In this document: in pieces, positions 1 to 11,612 of the stretch | Numbering within the stretch: the stretch's first letter is position 1 | Layout: each line of letters opens with the position of its first letter | DNA from: Eremomyces bilateralis CBS 781.70 | Lineage: Eukaryota; Ascomycota; Dothideomycetes; Eremomycetales; Eremomycetaceae | DNA: 64,000 nucleotides | Reading direction: 5' to 3' | NCBI RefSeq assembly: GCF_010015585.1 | Contig: NW_022985076.1 | Coordinates: 674,764 to 738,763, forward strand | Translations under genes and position numbers: made by a program | Notes under the pieces: model-generated | Told to the model about the DNA's origin: nothing | Databases searched by the model: none | The model's input: only the letters and a program-made list of their open reading frames with translations

Positions 1-368
1 CGCATTTCGAACGGGGATTTTGCCCCCTCGGACCCCGCTGCGCGAATCGACACGTGAAGATGGAGAAGATTTGCCCGTTCTACATTGCCGGCTTCTGTCC
101 CAACGGGAAACAATGCAAGGAAGGACATCACGCTAAGTTTGTCGATGACCTTCCGCCGCCGGAACCAAAGATCGTGAAGAGCAAGGAACAACTAGAGCAG
201 GAGAAACTGTTGAGAGAGCAGGATTTGAGGGAGGAAGAAGAGCGGGAACGAGAGCGATACGATAAAGGTGCCGATCCAAGCTCCCAGCAACAGCGATTCC
301 GAGCGAACTGGAGGTCGAAGCCAGGGAAAGCTGGAATCCCCCGTCCGAGGAGAGGAAGAGGGTTTTGA
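1..368 (+). CDS. YTH1: YTH1/CPSF30-type mRNA 3'-end processing zinc-finger protein, C-terminal part
   Basis: Only the last exon is inside the window; the frame is open from base 3, so the gene starts upstream and no start codon is claimed. About 121 residues are visible. They begin in one CCCH finger (HFERGFCPLGPRCANRH) and run into a second (CPFYIAGFCPNGKQCKEGHH), the spacing seen in fingers 4 and 5 of Yth1/CPSF30. A proline/lysine linker, a Glu/Arg-rich charged helix and an RG-rich end (RRGRGF) follow. The family belongs to the cleavage and polyadenylation factor in the nucleus, where the fingers bind pre-mRNA near the poly(A) signal. The gene converges on the WLM protease gene. Confidence 0.87.
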   Translation, partial: HFERGFCPLGPRCANRHVKMEKICPFYIAGFCPNGKQCKEGHHAKFVDDLPPPEPKIVKSKEQLEQEKLLREQDLREEEERERERYDKGADPSSQQQRFRANWRSKPGKAGIPRPRRGRGF

Positions 369-931
369 TCGCCTGAAACCCTTGGAATTTCTCAATTTCA
401 TTGCAACATGGCTCTATCGCATGGTTCGCAGATGGTAGTCAACGTGGAGCGGAACGGGTGATATGGCCGACGCTTCGAAACAATCTACCAAGGGGCCCCT
501 ACCTCTATACAGATTTCTCCTCTGGGAAGAAGAAGTGAGGAATGGATCATATGGTTTAAAAGTGAAGTCCAAACAAGAGACGATACTGGATTAGTTGAGA
601 CTGCAGTCTCGAAGATGAAGGGTTAGGAGGGTGCCGCCCGAGGCTCTTGGTATGGATGAGTCTTAGGTGGAGTTACCTTACGGCCAAGCGCCATCTAAAC
701 CTAGTGGTCCTTCAGACGGGGGTTGAATATGGCATAGGGGTTTCTACGGGGGTGGGTACCAATCCGAGAACGTCCCACTGTCTGCTGGGAAGGCAGCTAA
801 AAAGAATTTCACAGGCTGAGGGAATTTGGAGGACAGACTGGGAAGAGCTTCATATCTAGCTAGTGTAGTGCGTAATGCTGGTACCTGTGCGCTATGAGAC
901 TATATCTGGTGCACGCTTGAAATACTTCAGC
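369..931. other. Convergent intergenic stretch, no gene seen
   Basis: Lies between the stop codons of YTH1 (+) and the WLM protease gene (-), so it should hold both 3' UTRs. Only short frames without family signal occur (for example 647-859). Confidence 0.7.
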
Positions 932-2286
932 CTATGAAGATGCTTTCATTGTCCCACATGCAGAGCATGTCCACCATTGTGATTCCATAAACGCACTGCA
1001 ATGCCAGCAGTTCCAACCTAGCGGCTTCTCCTTTGGGATTATAGGGGTGGATGCCAACCTAGACATCTGCCGGTCGGCATCCAGCTTTCCGTTGGCCTGC
1101 TTCGGGGACGAGATATAGGTGGGTCGTTCCGATCCGCATGCATCGCACGCCAAATAGTCCATCGGATTATCCAGAGTACATATGAGACAGCTCCAGATAT
1201 TGCTGGCATGTCCCTCTCCCAACGTTTCGGCTTGATGAGTAATAGGCAGTAACAGTAATGAACTTGTGTCTGACTGCGTTGATGGTACCGATTCAGTTGC
1301 CCCAAACGGCTCCAGAAGCGCAAGGCTTGCGCTTCGTCCCGCCTGGAGACCTGACTCGGAGCTCCAGATCAACCCGTCTTGATCGTTGGATATCGTTGCT
1401 TCCTCTTCCTGTAATTTATTTCCCTCCTCGGCCTCATACAACTCGACTAGGGCAATGGCAATTGCTGCATCATTCGCATCGTCCTCCTCTGCCTTAGTCC
1501 TGAACCCATTCTTAGAAGCATCCTTGGCCAGCCTTTGCCCTTCTTCCGTGCCCGAAGCGCAACCTTTTGCAATTTCTGTCCGCCTGGACGCTGCATCGGC
1601 CATGGCCTTTCGCATATCTGTAACATTCGATCCGGGTGTACCGCCCACTCGATGCCCCTGTCGGCCATGGGATTGTTTCTGACGCTCCGCAGCGGCAGCC
1701 CGAACTTGTCGGCGCAGTTCGTCATTAGGTATTCGCTTACCGCCGAGTTTACGGCCCGCGGATAGGAAGCCTTCGCCCGTGTACCCTTTCATGCGCAATA
1801 TTTGGTATTCGCCGCGAAGCTCGTTCCATAGTGTTTGGAAGTTGTGATTGTGTGGGCCCCAGATGATGTGGGATAGTCTATGGAAGTCAGCATAACGTGT
1901 AGGACCTGAGAGAGAAGGAACATGCTCGTGTAAGAGGGTGTCGATAACATTTTCTAAAGGGATGAACTGCCGCGGATCGGGTGTGAAGCGAAGTCGAATG
2001 CATATTCGCTCAGTCTTGTTGATATTCAGTCCTAACCCGTTAGTTATCATATGACCCAGCGCTACGGCCATCCTCGTGGGGCTCATCAGACGAAAGTCGC
2101 AATGTTACCTTGGAGTCGAGGGTCTGGTGGCAGGAATTCGCAAAGTGTTCCAACCTTCCAGCCTCGTTTACGCATGAGAGGCTTCACGATCGAAGCAGCC
2201 TTTCGCAGCGTATGGAGGGCTTCTGCTTCCCGAGGAAGTTCTTTAAGGTGCTCGTAAGCATCAAAATGCGCGTCGATCTCCTTCAT
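932..2286 (-). CDS. WLM-domain (Wss1-like) metalloprotease with two RanBP2-type zinc fingers
   Basis: Exons 2286-2109, 2031-1926 and 1877-932 give 409 residues. The N-terminal WLM domain carries the zinc-protease motif HELSHIIWGPH (His94, Glu95, His98, His104). The C-terminus has two RanBP2-like fingers, one from WSCLICTLDN to CDACGSERP and one from GWNCWHC to CSACGTMK. Wss1/SPRTN-type proteases cut DNA-protein crosslinks and act in SUMO-linked repair in the nucleus; this assignment is by family. The first intron is GT-AG with a TAACTAAC branch site. The second, 1925-1878, is a 48-nt GC-AG intron (donor GCATGT, branch GCTGAC) inside the Glu95 codon. It is a multiple of three with no stop, so an unspliced message stays open but lacks the HExxH motif. 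The start at 2286 (MKEIDAHF) matches where the family usually begins; an upstream exon is possible. Confidence 0.88.
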
Positions 2287-3174
2287 CCTGCAAGGCAGTC
2301 GAAAAAGCTGGTTCTTGATAAGTACGTGTGATTGCTTCTGTCGGAGACAGAGTACCAAACGGACTGACGCAGGCTGGGGTACTTAAACGGGCAGCTTGTA
2401 GAAAAAGAATTCCGACCTATGTGCCGCGTAAACACCTACCGTGGGACCGTATACGTGGATATATGCTGGACTGCGGGACAGGCTTGGTTGCGTTGGAGGT
2501 TGTCCATGGCCTTTAGTACATCTCCCAGGCATCCTGTGCCGCGTCATGCAGATATGGTTAGCATGAGGCAAACGGTGCTTACACGATTAATAGGAATACG
2601 GTTGAGAAACATGGCTTTCCATAACTTTGGACATCTGGGATGGTGTCGCAATTTGATTCTCACATTTACACTGCAGTAAGTGACCGTGTTGAAGTAGAGA
2701 GCTTCACTGAGTGGCAGCACCATGAAACTACCATGGACCATGGACCATGACCCTCCATGCCTGGTCACTTTATTGACATTTAACGCCAATCGCCATAGTT
2801 AAAAGTGGATAACGTAACTTAGTTATACGCTAACTAAGTTAATACTAGACTTATCAACGTCTCATTATAGGATTCGTAGCCAAGTCAAGCCAACATTATT
2901 GAGTTCACCTGCCGACTCGTTTTTCCTGAAGCTTACCACGATCCAGACTGCACTTCATATCTACAGTATTACTATAGTAAGTTGCCAACAATTGTGGATG
3001 CTACAGACAACGCGTACAACTGAGCGAACCTTACGAGCGACTGGATCAAAGGATGCAGACGAATACTTTAAGAATTAAGATTGCATAAGTGCCGCAAACT
3101 CCTTCACTGTCGAGAAACGAATCCTAACCAACAGGAAGGTAATCAAACTAATCGACGACGACGCTTCAACTACC
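2287..3174. other. Intergenic stretch with inverted repeat, no gene seen
   Basis: Upstream of the WLM gene and downstream of the TauD-like gene. It becomes AT-rich after 2780. It holds a short tandem run (CCATGGA units, about 2731-2749) and a perfect 11-bp inverted repeat at 2815-2841. No coding signal was seen. Confidence 0.6.
2815..2841. repeat. 11-bp perfect inverted repeat with 5-nt loop
   Basis: TAACTTAGTTA, then the spacer TACGC, then TAACTAAGTTA. It could form a small hairpin or cruciform, or be a scar of a small mobile element. No neighbouring copy or target duplication was found. Confidence 0.7.
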
Positions 3175-4427
3175 CTAGCCGTCCAAAGCCTGTATAACCT
3201 GCCCCCAGTCATCCTGCTTGTAAGCACCAGGAACCACGCTGTCAAAGAGACTTGCTAGCACCACACGATCCGACTGTTCTCCTTCCCATGGCTGTCGCCC
3301 ATGCTGGGAAATGATGTTATCATAAACCAGAACATCACCTCTCTGCCATTTGTGGAGCACCCGGGTTTCGTCAGTAATCTTGACAAGGTGCTCCAGGTAC
3401 TTCTCCGGAATCGGGGTCCCATCACCATAGAGCTGCTGAGTCGGACTTGGTCTGCCCCGAGCGGTACCCTCATTCAGTTTATTCTTCCAGTATGCCGCCA
3501 GCCCGGTAAATAGCGTTGGCAAATCTGTCCCTGGCTGAGTACGAATCGCCGGCAATCGATGTGTCAACACCAGCGTCTCGTCATCCTGCCATTCCCACGT
3601 CGTATACTTCCCCCGCCCATACCGAGCAATTTGCGCTTCAATCTTCGCCCGCTGCGTTGCTGCGTCATCCCCATCAATAATCTCCTTGCCGAATGCTTGT
3701 CGGAGGGTCGATCCACCGACATACTGCTGCCCCAACTTGTACACCACGGTGCTTAGGATACCCTTTTCTCCAAGCTCTTCGATAAACTCCGGGATCTCCT
3801 GTTGCGCACGATGGAACAGTTCCAGTGACGATGAGATTGGAGACTCACCGCCTACAACCGGGGCGCGATGGTTGTAGAAAAATATATACTCCGGCGCATG
3901 CGGCACTTGCGGAGACTCGTTGTGGTTGTACTAGAATACCAAGACCTTAATGTTTGGACTCTGAAAGATAACTTGAATTCAGTGGGCTATCTTACAATGA
4001 GCACCTCTTTCGGCGCTTCATTGGCTGGCGCTACGTTCGGCGCGAGCTCTGGACGGTTGACTACGATACCAATGATCTCGTGGGGCTTGTATCCGAAGGC
4101 GTGGGCAAAGCGGCTGAAATCGTTGGCGTCGTGGATTGGGATACCGCGGAACAGAAGAGTGCCGTGTAGGGCGAGCTTCTTTGTCAACAGACCATCTTGG
4201 GCTTGGAGCGATTTGATGGTTTCGATGCTGTTGTCCAGCGTGATATTGTCGCCCGTCGATGGACGAAGGGCAAGTGGAGTGACTGTTCCTGGCGGGAACG
4301 GCTCTCCGAGCTCTCTTTGATTACTTGCGGGAAGCTCGAATGACTCGAAAGTTAAGAGATGCGGTGAACGTGAAGCTCCATCCAGGTGGAGTTGAACGTT
4401 GCCGGGTAGCTGGACCGATGTTGCCAT
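3175..4427 (-). CDS. TauD/TfdA-like Fe(II)/2-oxoglutarate dioxygenase family protein
   Basis: Two exons, 4427-3996 and 3930-3175, give 395 residues; the 65-nt intron has donor GTAAGA and acceptor CTAG. The fold signature is clear: a metal-binding H-x-E in YNHNESPQ just after the splice junction, the strand EYIFFYNHRAP, the GGESP turn (usually GGETP), and the distal histidine in DNIISQHGRQPW. Family members oxidise small molecules with iron and 2-oxoglutarate; the substrate cannot be read here. H-x-E replaces the more usual H-x-D. The gene is head to head with an UNC93-like transporter across 544 bp, which suggests shared regulation and perhaps one substrate, as an inference. Confidence 0.85.
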
Positions 4428-4971
4428 ATTGGATCAGGGTGGCTTTAGTGGTAATAGCTGGTGATGTTGTCTTGCTTCCTTGAGTTTGGAGCAGTGAACT
4501 ACCTGATATTTTTTGGGTCTGAAATCAGCGAAACTTGTATCCGCGATTGTCTGTCTCTGTCCTTTCCATCATTTAAAGTACCGATCACGCAAAGTGACGT
4601 GGAGATCCACGACGATCACCACATGGCACCCCTCTCTCACTTCATCCCTGGTCCCTGGCTTTGGGATGCTTCCCCATAGGGTAATTAAATCGGTAATCTT
4701 GTCCTACGTCAACAGTCGACTCTCTTGCGTGCTTTGGACTCACTTCCGGAGATATCAAAGATTCAAGATGTATCCACTGCACAGGCTTTGCTTATCGTTC
4801 GTACCGGCAGTCTGGTTGTCGCCACACTTAAATGATCCCATGGCTACCAGTACATGTAGTCTCAATATACCCACAATCGATTTCCTGGAATCGTCTCTGG
4901 CCTTGACAATCAATCTTGGTAGATCTGCCTCCTAATAAATTTATTTTAGACCCTGAACAGTGACTGAAAAA
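4428..4971. promoter_or_regulatory. Shared divergent promoter of the dioxygenase and MFS genes
   Basis: A 544-bp region between two start codons facing away from each other. Only short frames without family signal occur. I did not identify a specific regulator site. Confidence 0.55.
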
Positions 4972-6751
4972 ATGTCAAAAACTCCTTCGGCCACGAAGGA
5001 TGAATCTCAATTGAAAGATGGGGACCTCAAAGGGTCCGGTCTGGGCTCTGGTTCTAGTTCAATTGCTCCTCGCGAGAAACCACCCTTCTTCCGAAGCACA
5101 CTCTTCCAGATCTTGGTAGTTGGAATATGCGCCGTATGTTTTAATTCCTCTCTTTCTTTTTGGAGCGAAATACTTACATAGCGCAGTTTAGTGCTCCCGG
5201 CATATGGAGCGCGATGAACGGCCTCGGTGTTGGAGGATCAGCCAGCCCCGACCTCATCAACGCCGCCAATGCGATATTATATGGTTTCGTATGTTCCCGT
5301 CTTATCAAGCTCTCGCCTTTGCGACAAGCCCAACTATTCATCAACTGGACTGCTTTCGTTCCGGGGTGTAGGCATCTACCTGCATAGCAATAGCGCTGAC
5401 AAACCCTCAGATGACGGTAACATGCTTCGCTGGGCCCTGGTTCACCAATGCTCTTGGATTTCGGTGGACTTTGGCCCTAGGCAGCCTAGGATATCCGGTT
5501 TATGCTGCCGGGTTGTACTGCAATAATCGCTTCGGAAACATCTGGTTTGTATACGTTGGAGCTGTTGCATGTGGAATCAGTGCTGGTTTCTTTTGGAGCG
5601 TCGAAGGAGCTATTGCCACGGGCTATCCTGAGAGCCATAAACGCGGACGCTATATCGCGTATGTGCCATGTTCCATCCTAACAGCCTTTTGCTCCTAAGA
5701 CTAACCCACTCCTTCGTCTGTGGTCGCATCGCGCAAGTCGAAAGGACACTTTTTGGAGGGGTTTAGTCTTAGGATGCAGGTGTCTGCATTTTCAAATTGG
5801 TCAAGAATGGGAGTACTGACAGCCTTTAGAACTTGGTTTAGCTTTCGCAACTTCGGAAACATCATAGGTGGATCAATTGCTCTTTCCGTGAACCACAAAA
5901 CCAACAAGCTCGGAAAGGTCGGGTACGAGACTTACCAGGCCTTCATCGCAATCCAATGCCTCGGTTTCTTCGCCGGCCTTCTTCTTTCAAATCCCGACAA
6001 GGTCCAGCGCGATGATGGCACTCGCATCAATGCGCCGAGAGATATCAATTGGCTCACCGAGCTGAAAGCCAACTGGAAACTGGCAACCGGCAAGCATATG
6101 CTTCTTCTCACCCCTCTCTTTTGGTACTTTGGTTGGATCCAAGCGTACCCTGGAACTTACCTCGCAACTTATTTCACCGTCCGCTCCCGCGCTCTTGCAA
6201 GTTTCCTGTCGGCCGTCGTTGGTACCTTCGCTACATGGCTCAGCGGCACGATTGTCGACCTCCCGTGGGCAAGAAGCCGGAAAACTCGCGCAATTTCCGC
6301 ATACATTCTCATCGCGCTGCTCAACAGTGCGACTTGGATCTGGGCCGTTATTATTCAGAACGAGTTTCGGCACACGCGACCCCAGCTCGACTGGGCGGTG
6401 CAGAGCACCTTCGGCCGTGGCTTTGGCGTGTATATGTTTGAAAGATTGAGCCTAGGAATGGTTGAAAATTATATCTACTGGTGTATTAGCAACTTGTCCG
6501 ACTCCCCAGGCGACCAGATCCGGTACAGTTCGCTGCTTCGGGGCATCGAGACGGCTGGGGTCGCGGTCGGCTTTGGAGTGCAAGCAGTTCCTACAGCTTT
6601 AATTGCAACAGCTAGCATCAACCTTGGGTTTTGGTTCTTTGCCTTGCCATTTGGCTGGTATGCAACTTTGCGGGTTGTGCGGAAATTCAATCAGTTGGAT
6701 AGTGAGCGAAAAGAAGGACTGCAGAATGTTGAGCCAGTGGCTTCAGCGTGA
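4972..6751 (+). CDS. UNC93-like (DUF895) major facilitator superfamily transporter
   Basis: Four exons, 4972-5133, 5187-5288, 5411-5658 and 5830-6751, give 477 residues. The start at 4972 (MSKTPSATKDE) is the first ATG in frame. A hydrophilic N-tail of about 45 residues precedes membrane segments, with the family-typical APGIWSAMNGLG after helix 1 and FRNFGNIIGGSIAL near helix 5. Fungal relatives are plasma-membrane or vacuolar transporters of mostly unknown substrate. Intron 3 (5659-5829, 171 nt) is long for this window and contains a strong inverted repeat listed separately. The partner across the promoter is a TauD-like dioxygenase. Confidence 0.86.
5693..5774. repeat. Imperfect inverted repeat (hairpin) inside MFS intron 3
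   Basis: The left arm TCCTAAGACTAACCC (5693-5707) and right arm ending GTTTAGTCTTAGGA (5761-5774) are reverse complements with one extra T. Pairing extends inward through CTCC and GGAG to about 20 bp per arm. It could be a small MITE-like insert or a structured intron RNA. Confidence 0.65.
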
Positions 6752-6995
6752 TGTGGAGAGCGCGTGACCTGAGATGTCTTTGAGAGTTTCTACGGTCTAA
6801 ACTCTGCGGATCGTGATTTTACAAGAGATTTGCGTCTAAATTAATACTCGAAATTTCTAGGATAGAATTTACCGCGTGATCTGATGAAATTTGAAATCGA
6901 TGTCTTTGATCAGACATTCAGCTTCTTATATGTAGTATCACCCTAGCTGAATTAGTGGGCCATGGCGAGCTTTGTTCGGACGGACCGGACCGTCT

Positions 6996-8328
6996 ATGGA
7001 TATCACGGGGAGCGTACGTAAAGTATCACTGATCAAGTCCAGTCGGCATTCGCAGCTTTCTCTTTTACTTGCCATAATATCCGTCACCACAGCCGTGAAG
7101 ATTTTAGAGACAGATCTTTGCTACCCCACCATACCGATGTTTTTCAATGCAGTATACTATCCTAATTGGCACGTCTACAGCGAGAGGCCACCGTCGAACC
7201 TAAACTTCTCCGTCATCTCGCATGCCTTCTACGCATTTGCCTGGTATGTCGTGGCCTTCTATCATGGTTTCCCAGTTCTGACGCATCCGTAATATCAGGG
7301 TTAAACCTGATGGCTCGATTTATGTATGAACGTCCCAGATCCGCCTGACGTCTCAGCTCACCTTGAGATAGTTGAGCGATGAATGGGCCGACGACCAGAT
7401 GGAAGTGGATGGGGAGAAGGGTGCATTGCGTGCATTTGGCGCTCTGAAGCGTCGCCACAACATCCTTAAAGTGGTCCTATCCATCGGCGGCGGAGGCAAA
7501 GGCAGCGAACCGTTTGCTGCCGTTGCCGCAGATCCAACAGCCAGGGAAACCTTTGCGAGGTCGGCTCGAGCATTGGTTGATCAGTATGGACTGGATGGAA
7601 TCGATAGTAAATCACAACCTGCCTAACTTCGGCCGGCTGTGGCCATACTGACCGTCTTAGTCGACTGGGAGCATCCTTCCGACCACCAGCAGGGGATCAA
7701 CTATCTGCATTTGCTCGCAGCGTTGCGACGATACCTCCCTGCCCCGCAGTTTATGCTCACGTCGGCATTACCAGCTGGGCAATGGGCGCTGCAGCATATT
7801 GATCTCGCGCAAGCCGCGCAGTACCTTGACCTGATCAATGTTATGACCTATGATTACTCTGGTCCATGGGTGGATCGAACTGGCCACCACGCTCAACTCT
7901 GTTCTCCTTCACGACCGCACAATGATGCGGCCAAGATATCCGGGCAGTCCGCCGTCCAGTACTTGCGGAGTCGTGGAGTACCGGTATCGAAGATCCTCTT
8001 TGGTGTTCCGACCTATGGTAGATCATTCCTTGGAGCTAAGAAGGTGGGAGACCGCTATAAGGGATGCGGGGGCAATGAAGGGACGCACGACTATCGAGAT
8101 TTACCACTACAGGGCAGCCAAGAATCTACGGACAACCAGACTGGCTCCGCATATTGCGTTGGGAAGGAAGGCTTCGTCAGTTACGACAATCCACAGACGG
8201 TGGCGATGAAAGGTCAGTTTGTCAAACAAAATGGCTTGGCTGGGTTGTTTTATTGGACAGGGACGGCGGATTCGAGGGATGATAAACGCAGTTTGGTCCT
8301 TGGTGGATATCTGGCGATGCATTCTTAG
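6996..8328 (+). CDS. Glycoside hydrolase family 18 chitinase-like protein
   Basis: Four exons, 6996-7243, 7299-7323 (25 nt), 7372-7606 and 7661-8328, give 391 residues. The GH18 catalytic motif DGIDIDWE is formed across the third splice junction (Asp166, Asp169, Asp171, Glu173). NAVYYPNWHVY opens the barrel, VILSIGGGGKG-type sequence (here VLSIGGGGKG) forms strand 3, and INVMTYDYSGPW and GLFYWTGTAD close it. GH18 enzymes hydrolyse chitin by substrate-assisted catalysis. From the ATG at 6996 the N-terminus holds a hydrophobic stretch (LSLLLAIISVTTAV) that may be a signal anchor. The in-frame ATG at 7137 (MFFNAVYYPNW) would give a cytosolic form that starts right at the domain. Which start is used is open. 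Confidence 0.85.
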
Positions 8329-8889
8329 GCTTCATGCTTTGGTTTTGATGCCAATCGGAATGGAGTAGGATGGTAATATTGACAAAAGGTCCTGACTATC
8401 TAGGCTATATTTGAGATGTGCTCATCACTTGGATACCACACCTAGTCCACCATACCTAGTCCATATCCGTATCGGCTAGATTGTTGTCGTTCTTTATGGT
8501 ACCATTGGAAACTGATGATGAGGTCTGCCGTTAGCACTCCACTCCCTGAGAGTACGGAAATAATACAGAACTGCTCCCAACCGAGTCTTCTATTGGAGGA
8601 TTACAATACCAAGTAATTGCGCTAACCACAATTGGTTAAATTTCTTATTGCTCACTGGGTAACAGACCTACCCCTGCCATTAACTTCACATCATCGATCA
8701 TTGACAATGTGGTAGCTTGAATGTGATATTCTACCAGCCTTCTTTTTGTACTGGCAATTACTTGCAAGACTTTATTACGTTCTGCCTCACGTCCTTTTTC
8801 TATCCATTTCCTATATGATCCCACCAAATCCTTTGAAACACCTGGGCTGAGGTCGGCGGTCCGACCCTCCGCTGCCACCAGGCTCCCAA
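8329..8889. other. Intergenic stretch, no gene seen
   Basis: Holds the chitinase 3' UTR and the VPS53 promoter. The 8645-9112 minus frame is a shadow of the VPS53 region. Confidence 0.6.
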
Positions 8890-11612
8890 TGCCGAGTGTG
8901 GACCCATTGCTGGATTCTGGTACGAGAGCAGTTATGAGATATAAATCGGAACAAATCTGACATTCTGATATTAGTGGACTACGATCCCGTCGGCCACTTG
9001 AATGCCATCTTCTCCCATCATAGCACCCTCTCCTCCCTGGAACAGACCTCCTCCACTCTTCTTCAACTCCAGCATGGCCTGGATCGCCAGATCGAGCAAT
9101 CCATATCCACACAGATCGCCTCGGATGGAGATAATATCTCTCGGATTCAGAATACGAAAGCCGAATTGGCTGGCCTCTTCACAAAGATCGACAATGTGCG
9201 TTCACAAGCAGCACAGACGGAGCAATCGATTGCGGAGATGACCGCAGACATCAAGCGGTTGGACGGCGCAAAGCGGAACTTGACCTTATCAATGACCGTC
9301 TTGAAGCGACTGCAAATGCTCACGACGGCCTATGAGCAGCTTCAGACCCTGAGCAAGACAAGACAGTACCGAGAATGTGCGCAGTTGCTTCAAGCAGTTC
9401 TGCAACTAGCGGCCCATTTTAAGGGCTACAGATCTATCGACCAGATCGCAACGCTCAGTCGGAACGTGTCGGATTTGCAAAGAGAGCTGCTGGAGAACAT
9501 TTGCGAAGATTTCGAGGTCATATTTGCGAAAGGAGAAGTAGCACAAAAGAAAGGGCTGTTGGCAGAAGCTTGTCTCGTAATGGATGCGATTGGAGAACAT
9601 GCTAGGTCGCGGCTGGTGACTTGGTATTGCAATACCCAATTGAGAGAATATCGGCAAATCTTCCGAGGCAACGATGAGGTACGTTCTGATCTGGCACGCG
9701 GATGTTGGGCAATACTGAATTGGATAGGCCGGGTCTTTGGACAACATTTCCCGCCGATATTCCTGGTTTAATCGCATGCTTAAGACATACGACCATGAGC
9801 ATGCCGCTATATTCCCAGCCCATTGGAAGGTTGGGGAGACGTTGGCACAAGCGTTCTCGGAAGGGACCAGAGACGACTTCAAAGATATTTTACAGCGATT
9901 AGCCCGCCGATCGGAAGGTCAATCGATAGATGTCAACCTCCTGCTCTCCTGCATGCAAGAGACGCTGAATTTTGAACATACACTCGAGCGCCGCTTCGCA
10001 ACGAACCCTCGGATGTCCGTAGATACAGCTACCTCCGCAGATGATCGTTCCCACGGGATTGGGCAGGTCATCTCCGAAGCCTTCGAACCATACATGAGCC
10101 TATGGGTTGAATCTCAAGACCAGCAGCTCGCTACCCTCGTTGCAGATTATCGACGACAAGCTCCGAGGAATCCAGATGAGGAGTTTTCCCCGCAACAAGT
10201 GATTCCATCATCCACCGAACTTTTCCACTTCTACCGCCTCGCACTCACTCAGTGCGCGAAACTATCTACCGGGTCACGGTTGCTCGAGCTATCACGAACG
10301 TTTGCCAAGTATCTTGATACGTATGCCCAGCAAGTGCTGTTCTACTACCTCAGCGAGCGTTGGGGTCCACAAGGTCCATCCCTCGAGGACTCGATTCTGA
10401 TCCTCAACACTGCGGATTACTGCTATATCACCTCCAATCAACTCGAGGAGAAAATCAAAGCGAGGATTGACGAGGAGTTTCGACCCGAAGTGGATCTCCA
10501 GAGTCAAGCTGATGCGTTCATGGGTGTTGCCAGTGCCGCTATCCGTGTCCTAATACGCAAGGTTGAGGTCGAATGCGAGCCGATATGGAAAGAAATGCGG
10601 CAAACACCGTGGGGAAAGTTGGAAACGGTCGGAGACCAGAGCACATTCATGACGGAGCTTCTGCGAAAAATGAAAACGATCGTTGGGGATATTCTCAAAT
10701 ATCTGCCAAAGCAGCAATATGCTCGAGCGTTTTGTGACAACGTGGTGGATCAAACCGTCAACACATTCGTTCTGAACATTGTTCAATGCAGGCCTATCTC
10801 GGAGACCGGTGCGGAGCAAATGCTGCTCGATTCCTATGCTCTCAAGACAGGATTTGGCGAAATCGCAGAACTGGCGGGTCCATCGGGTGGTCCGCCCCCT
10901 GCAGCGTAAGATGCTTCACCCCGGTTTCGACTATGGAGGCTAACTGGGCTGTAGCTTCATGAAGCGTGTGAACTCATCGCTATCTAAACTCGATGGACTT
11001 CTTAAGACCATTCAAGTTCGTCCCTCGCCCCCAGAAGCGCTTGTCCAGGCGTATCTGCTTCATATCGCCGATCGTTCCGAACCCAACTTTCGAAGGCTTC
11101 TCGACCTCAAGGGCATCCGCCGTCAAGACTACACGGCTCTGCTCGACCTTTTCAACGCCCATTGCCAGGGACCACAGAACGAATCGTTGCAGGCTTCTTC
11201 CCAATTCATGGCGGGCCTTCCAATGGCAGCGGCGCCCGCTCAGTCCGGCAACCCGCTCACATCGCTCAAGGATTCGGGCGGGATAGGTACGCCAAACCTC
11301 AGCGGCAGTCGGTTCGATCCCGCGGTATTTGGGTCGGCTCTTATCAGCGCGGCACGAGAAGGTGTCGACCGATTCGGAGGCCCTGCACTTGGGTCGATGC
11401 CCGGAGGATCCAAAGGGTCTGGGACGACGTCGCCTCCGCCGCCTCCGCCGCCGCAACACGCCGCTACGTCGTTCGATAGTCCCACGGCAAGTCAGACGGC
11501 TACAAACCTGAACGAGAATCTGAGGAACATCGGGAAGTTCTTCAAACGAGATTTGGGTGCGATTGGACGGTTTGGCAGAACAACCGACGGGGATGGAATA
11601 GAGAGGCGATGA
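8890..11612 (+). CDS. VPS53: Vps53, subunit of the GARP tethering complex
   Basis: Four exons, 8890-8920, 8975-9678, 9728-10905 and 10955-11612, give 856 residues. The 31-nt first exon encodes MPSVDPLLDS and joins to VDYDPVGHLN, the family's usual N-terminus. Further family landmarks are the coiled coil with MTADIKRLDGAKRNLTLSMT, then LTTAYEQLQTLSKTRQYREC, RLVTWYCNTQLREYRQ, SSTELFHFYRLALTQCAKLS and RPSPPEALVQAYLLHIADRS. With Vps51, Vps52 and Vps54 the protein tethers endosome-derived vesicles at the trans-Golgi. The C-terminal 150 residues are Ser/Gly/Pro-rich with a run of prolines (PPPPPPP) and look disordered. Start and junctions all keep frame. Confidence 0.92.
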
